Assembly (NCBI GenBank): GCA_964501715.1
Contig: CAZCTR010000011.1
Coordinates: 1 to 45,288, forward strand
Length of the DNA stretch: 45,288 nucleotides
Reading direction: 5' to 3'
From: M55B118 sp964501715
Lineage (GTDB): Bacteria > Bacillota_I > Bacilli_A > Izemoplasmatales > Izemoplasmataceae
Part shown: positions 42,318-45,288 of the stretch, piece after piece
Layout: every line of letters starts with the position of its first letter
How positions within the stretch are numbered: the stretch's first letter is position 1
Position numbers and translations under genes: made by a program
Notes under the pieces: model-generated
Told to the model about the DNA's origin: nothing
The model's database searches: none
Seen by the model: only the letters and a program-made list of their open reading frames with translations

Positions 42318-42337
42318 ACTGTGAAAGGTTGACGCAT

Positions 42338-43345
42338 ATGACACCGCTGATCATCCAATACATATTGCTTGCGGCGATCACCATCTACGCGACGAATCGT
42401 GCAAGCCACTATATTGATGCCCTCGATCAGAAGACGAAAATCAGCGGTGCATTGATCGGTGGCGTGTTGCTTGCGCTTGTGACAAGCCTCCCCGAACTCA
42501 TCACCACCCTGACTTCGACGGTGAGGCTGGAAAACAGCGGCCTCGCATTCGGCAACGTCTTCGGCAGCAACATGTTCAACCTCGTCATCCTCGCCCTTGC
42601 GGACCTCTTTTTCATCAAGCATCTGTTCTTCAACAAGACCGAAAGCGGAAGACGGACATCCGTGTCCGTACTGAGCATGTATCTGGTCTTTTTGCTGCCG
42701 GTGGTCCTGATGAGGATCGGCTGGCTAGAGATGGATGCGATAGGGATCACCATAGGTCTTTCTTTCAGCTTGGTATCCTTGCTGATCGTGATCATCTACA
42801 GTCTATCCCTGCGCTCGCTCAACCGCGAGGTCCTTCAGAAGAAGAGTGAAAGGGATGTTCCCTACACGCTAAGGACCATCATCACGCGGTTCGCCCTATT
42901 CGCCGTCATCATCGTCGCGAGCGCCTATTTCGTGACGGTCGTCGCGGAGGACCTCTCCGCGTCGCTGGGTCTGAACGCAACCCTTGGTGGCGCCTTGTTT
43001 CTGGGCGCGGCGACCAGCCTGCCCGAGCTCACGGCTGTCTTCACGCTTTTCAGGCTGAAAAGCTATGACATCGCGCTCGGCAACATTTTGGGGTCGAACA
43101 CCTTCAACATTCTTATCATCTCGATTGTCGATTTCGTCAATGGCGACACAGATATTTTCGCGGTGCTCAAAGAGGATGCGGAGGTCTTTGAAAATCTTTC
43201 TTTACTCTTGATATTTGGCTTCACAAGCACTATAATGGTATTGGTTGCCCTGGTGCGAAGACCCGCTTTGAACAAAGCGGTCTACGCCATCCCGAGCATA
43301 GTCATACTGACAAGTTATATCCTGTATCTCGCACTTTCATTCTAG
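42338..43345 (+). CDS. Cation/Ca2+ exchanger (CaCA family, YrbG-like)
   Basis: This 335-residue protein has about ten helices and the two inverted alpha-repeats that form the ion site of CaCA antiporters. Repeat one is ALVTSLPELITTLTS with GNVFGSNMFNLVILALAD; repeat two is GAATSLPELTAVFTLF with GNILGSNTFNILIISIVD. These proteins exchange Ca2+ (or other cations) for Na+ or H+. The ATG at 42338 was preferred over the TTG at 42329 because AAAGG (42324-42328) is 9 bases upstream. If Rnf pumps Na+, this exchanger could use the resulting gradient; that link is inference. SecG begins 11 bases after its stop. Confidence 0.9.
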   Translation: MTPLIIQYILLAAITIYATNRASHYIDALDQKTKISGALIGGVLLALVTSLPELITTLTSTVRLENSGLAFGNVFGSNMFNLVILALADLFFIKHLFFNKTESGRRTSVSVLSMYLVFLLPVVLMRIGWLEMDAIGITIGLSFSLVSLLIVIIYSLSLRSLNREVLQKKSERDVPYTLRTIITRFALFAVIIVASAYFVTVVAEDLSASLGLNATLGGALFLGAATSLPELTAVFTLFRLKSYDIALGNILGSNTFNILIISIVDFVNGDTDIFAVLKEDAEVFENLSLLLIFGFTSTIMVLVALVRRPALNKAVYAIPSIVILTSYILYLALSF

Positions 43346-43356
43346 GAGGTTAATCC

Positions 43357-43575
43357 ATGCGATTCGTCGATGTCTTATTGATCATAGCAGCGGTGATCCT
43401 GATCACCCTCGTCGTCATACAAAGCTCCAAGGACGACGCCGCCAACGCATTCAGCGGTGAGAAATCAGAACTGTTCTCCCACCAGAAGGAACGTGGTTTC
43501 GAACTCTTCCTGAGCCGTGCCACGCTGACAGCATCCGTGCTTTTCATTGCGATTGCCATATGGGCCATGATTTAA
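43357..43575 (+). CDS. secG: Preprotein translocase subunit SecG
   Basis: SecG is a small two-helix subunit of the SecYEG channel that aids SecA-driven export. The 72-residue protein has an N-terminal helix (about 4-22; VLLIIAAVILITLVVIQSSK), a loop with the family-typical segment DDAANAFSGEKSELF and a second helix (about 50-71). The length is normal. AGGAGG just before the ATG is a strong ribosome site. SecG followed by rnr is the Bacillus order, which supports the assignment. Confidence 0.92.
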   Translation: MRFVDVLLIIAAVILITLVVIQSSKDDAANAFSGEKSELFSHQKERGFELFLSRATLTASVLFIAIAIWAMI

Positions 43576-43603
43576 GACACTTGAGCTTTAAGTGTCTTTT
43601 TTT
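43574..43603 (+). terminator. Terminator between secG and rnr
   Basis: AAGACACTT (43574-43582) pairs with AAGTGTCTT (43590-43598), followed by a T-run to 43603. It overlaps the secG stop, so rnr needs read-through or its own promoter, which is not evident. Confidence 0.8.
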
Positions 43604-43624
43604 CTCATAAAGGAGGCCATTTTT

Positions 43625-45288
43625 ATGCGCCAAAGAATTATCGATTTCATGAAAGACAACAAAAACAAACGCTACACCATCCACGATTTGAACAACGGGC
43701 TCAACCTCAAGACGAGCGAGGAGTACAAGGCGCTCGCGAAGGAAGTGAACGCGCTCGAACAGGACGCGCTCATCATCCCCGACCGAAAGAACCGCTACAG
43801 CCTGATAGAATACTCGGACCACGTCACCGGCATCCTCGATGTCAAGGACAAGGGGTTCGCGTTTTTGGCCATAGACGATTCCGATGAGGACGACATCTAT
43901 CTGCCCCCCGGCAACCTCAAGGATGCCATGGACGGCGACAAAGTCCTCGTCAAGGTCGACAAGAGCCCCAAGGGCTTCAAGAAAGAGGGACAGGTTGTGC
44001 GCATCCTCAAGCGTCACACCACCCATTTGATCGGCACCGTCGTGCAAAGGGGCGGAAGACACCACCTCATTAGCGACAAGAAGAGCATCAAGGCCGACAT
44101 CCTGATCAAGAAGAACGGCCTTTCCGGGGCGAAACCCCATGACAAGGTCCAGGCGAAGATCATCAGTTACGCCGAGAAGAACCGCATGGTCTGCGAAGTC
44201 ACCCGGGTCATCGGCAACATGAACGAAGCAGGCGTCGACATCGAAAGCAAGGTCATGAAATACGGCGTCCCCGTGGACTTTTCTGAAGAGGCGCTCAAAC
44301 AGGCCGAGTCATACCAGACCATCGACCCCGCGGCCTATGAAGGGCGAAAGGACTACCGCGACCGCCCGATCGTCACCATCGACGGCGCCGACGCCAAGGA
44401 CTTCGATGACGCCGTCGAAGTGAAGCGCACAAGCGAGGGCAATTTTTATCTCGGGGTGCACATCGCCGATGTCTCGCACTACGTCAGCGAAAGCTCGCCC
44501 CTCGACAAGGACGCCTACACCCGGGGCACCTCGGTCTATCTCGTGGACCGGGTGATCCCGATGCTGCCGGAGAATCTCTCCAACAACCTCTGCAGCCTCA
44601 TGCCGGATGTCGACCGTCTCGCGCTTTCGTGCGAGATGGTCATCGACCCGAACGGAAAAGTGCTGAATTACGACATCTTCCCGAGCGTCATCCGTTCCGC
44701 TGCCCGTCTCACCTATGACAAGGTCAACAGGATCTTGAAGGGAGACGAGGCGCTCCGAAAAGAGTATGAGGCCATCACCCCGATGATCAAGACGATGAAC
44801 AAGTTCGCGAAGATCCTGCAGAAGAAACGCACCGAGAAAGGCAGCATCAACTTCGAGACCGACGAGCCCATCATCGAGCTCGACAGGAACAAGAAGGCCG
44901 TAGGCGTGAGCCTCGCCGAACGCGGCGATGCCGAGAAGCTCATCGAGGAGTTCATGCTGAAGGCCAACCAGGTCGTCGCCACACATGTACACAAGAAAAA
45001 GCTCCCCTTCATCTACCGCGTGCATGACACACCCGACGAGGAGAAGGTCGAGAAGCTTCTCACCATGGCCAATGCCCTCGGCTTCCGCGTCAAGGCGGAT
45101 AAGTCGATCAGCCACGCCCAGCTTCAGAAACTCCTTCAGAAGGTCGATGACACAGCGCATGAGAAGGGTATGAACATGATGATGCTCAGGACCATGCAGA
45201 AGGCCGTCTACAGTGACAAGGACATCGGACACTTCGGTCTCGCCTTCGAACACTACACCCACTTCACCTCGCCCATAAGGCGCTACCC
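43625..45288 (+). CDS. rnr: Ribonuclease R, 5' part (runs off the window)
   Basis: RNase R is a processive 3'-5' exoribonuclease that degrades structured RNA and, with SmpB and tmRNA, faulty messages. The visible 554 residues contain an N-terminal winged-helix region (about 1-60; MRQRIIDFMKDNKNKRYTIH), two cold-shock-type domains (about 65-210; GFAFLAIDDSDEDDIYLP) and most of the RNB catalytic domain. The metal-binding aspartates lie in TIDGADAKDFDDAV (D253-D262), with HIADVSHYV following and HYTHFTSPIRRY at the edge. The C-terminal S1 domain lies beyond position 45288. AGGAGG (43611-43616) is 8 bases before the ATG. The frame is open to the last base. Confidence 0.96.
   Translation, partial: MRQRIIDFMKDNKNKRYTIHDLNNGLNLKTSEEYKALAKEVNALEQDALIIPDRKNRYSLIEYSDHVTGILDVKDKGFAFLAIDDSDEDDIYLPPGNLKDAMDGDKVLVKVDKSPKGFKKEGQVVRILKRHTTHLIGTVVQRGGRHHLISDKKSIKADILIKKNGLSGAKPHDKVQAKIISYAEKNRMVCEVTRVIGNMNEAGVDIESKVMKYGVPVDFSEEALKQAESYQTIDPAAYEGRKDYRDRPIVTIDGADAKDFDDAVEVKRTSEGNFYLGVHIADVSHYVSESSPLDKDAYTRGTSVYLVDRVIPMLPENLSNNLCSLMPDVDRLALSCEMVIDPNGKVLNYDIFPSVIRSAARLTYDKVNRILKGDEALRKEYEAITPMIKTMNKFAKILQKKRTEKGSINFETDEPIIELDRNKKAVGVSLAERGDAEKLIEEFMLKANQVVATHVHKKKLPFIYRVHDTPDEEKVEKLLTMANALGFRVKADKSISHAQLQKLLQKVDDTAHEKGMNMMMLRTMQKAVYSDKDIGHFGLAFEHYTHFTSPIRRY

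Noticed and set aside
1..45288. tRNA, rRNA, CRISPR arrays, insertion sequences, prophage genes, origin of replication
   Set aside because: No cloverleaf, repeat-spacer pattern, transposase, integrase or DnaA-box cluster was found by reading both strands; short degenerate elements could have been missed.

Overview
The window reads as a chromosomal segment of a fermentative member of the Bacilli/Mollicutes-like Firmicutes. The gene order hpf-secA-prfB-yvjA(YitT)-ctpB follows the Bacillus arrangement, as do glgB-C-D-A-P, gpmI-eno and secG-rnr. UGA is a stop codon here: an RF2 gene is present and several genes end in TGA, so this is not a UGA=Trp mycoplasma. GC content is moderate, and exported proteins are rich in Asp/Glu, which suggests a saline habitat. 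A lineage near Izemoplasmatales or Haloplasmatales is possible, but that placement is a guess. The sequence is a draft or metagenomic assembly: a 100-N gap at 37045-37144 is flanked by an exact 55-bp duplicate.

Layout. 1-8245: a small membrane protein, a ComFC-like zinc-ribbon remnant, hpf, then a probable secA-prfB-yitT-ctp-recX operon. 8246-16771: a glycogen operon, glgB, glgC, a glgD-glgA gene fusion, glgP, then a RibU-type riboflavin transporter subunit. 16772-17513: a 2-Cys peroxiredoxin behind a PerR-like operator. 17520-25448: phosphoglucomutase followed by an Rnf cluster, rnfC-D-G-E-A-(59-codon Cys-rich ORF)-rnfB. 25449-28255: pyruvate phosphate dikinase. 28260-29692: ung, then a THF riboswitch and folT. 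29711-31783: a cytoplasmic GH13 enzyme on the minus strand, divergent from gpmI-eno (to 34798). 34800-41669: an oligopeptide ABC transporter operon, oppABCDF plus a small membrane protein. 41670-45288: a membrane protein, a cation/Ca2+ exchanger, secG, and the 5' part of rnr.

How the genes fit together. Sugar phosphate is stored as glycogen (GlgC, GlgD-GlgA, GlgB), released by GlgP and the GH13 enzyme, converted by PgcA, and carried down glycolysis through GpmI, Eno and PPDK. Rnf would couple the resulting reduced ferredoxin to NAD+ and an ion gradient. RibU would supply the flavin precursor for the flavin-rich Rnf complex.

The strongest candidates for something new are in the Rnf locus. RnfG is about 2.5 times normal length and carries three DxxxGAT flavinylation motifs. 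RnfB is cut down to its first Fe-S domain. RnfD and RnfE carry extra charged cytosolic segments. A tiny four-cysteine membrane protein between rnfA and rnfB shares a CGAC-x4-C motif with RnfB. The in-frame GlgD-GlgA fusion is the second notable item. No tRNA, rRNA, CRISPR, insertion sequence or phage signal was seen.
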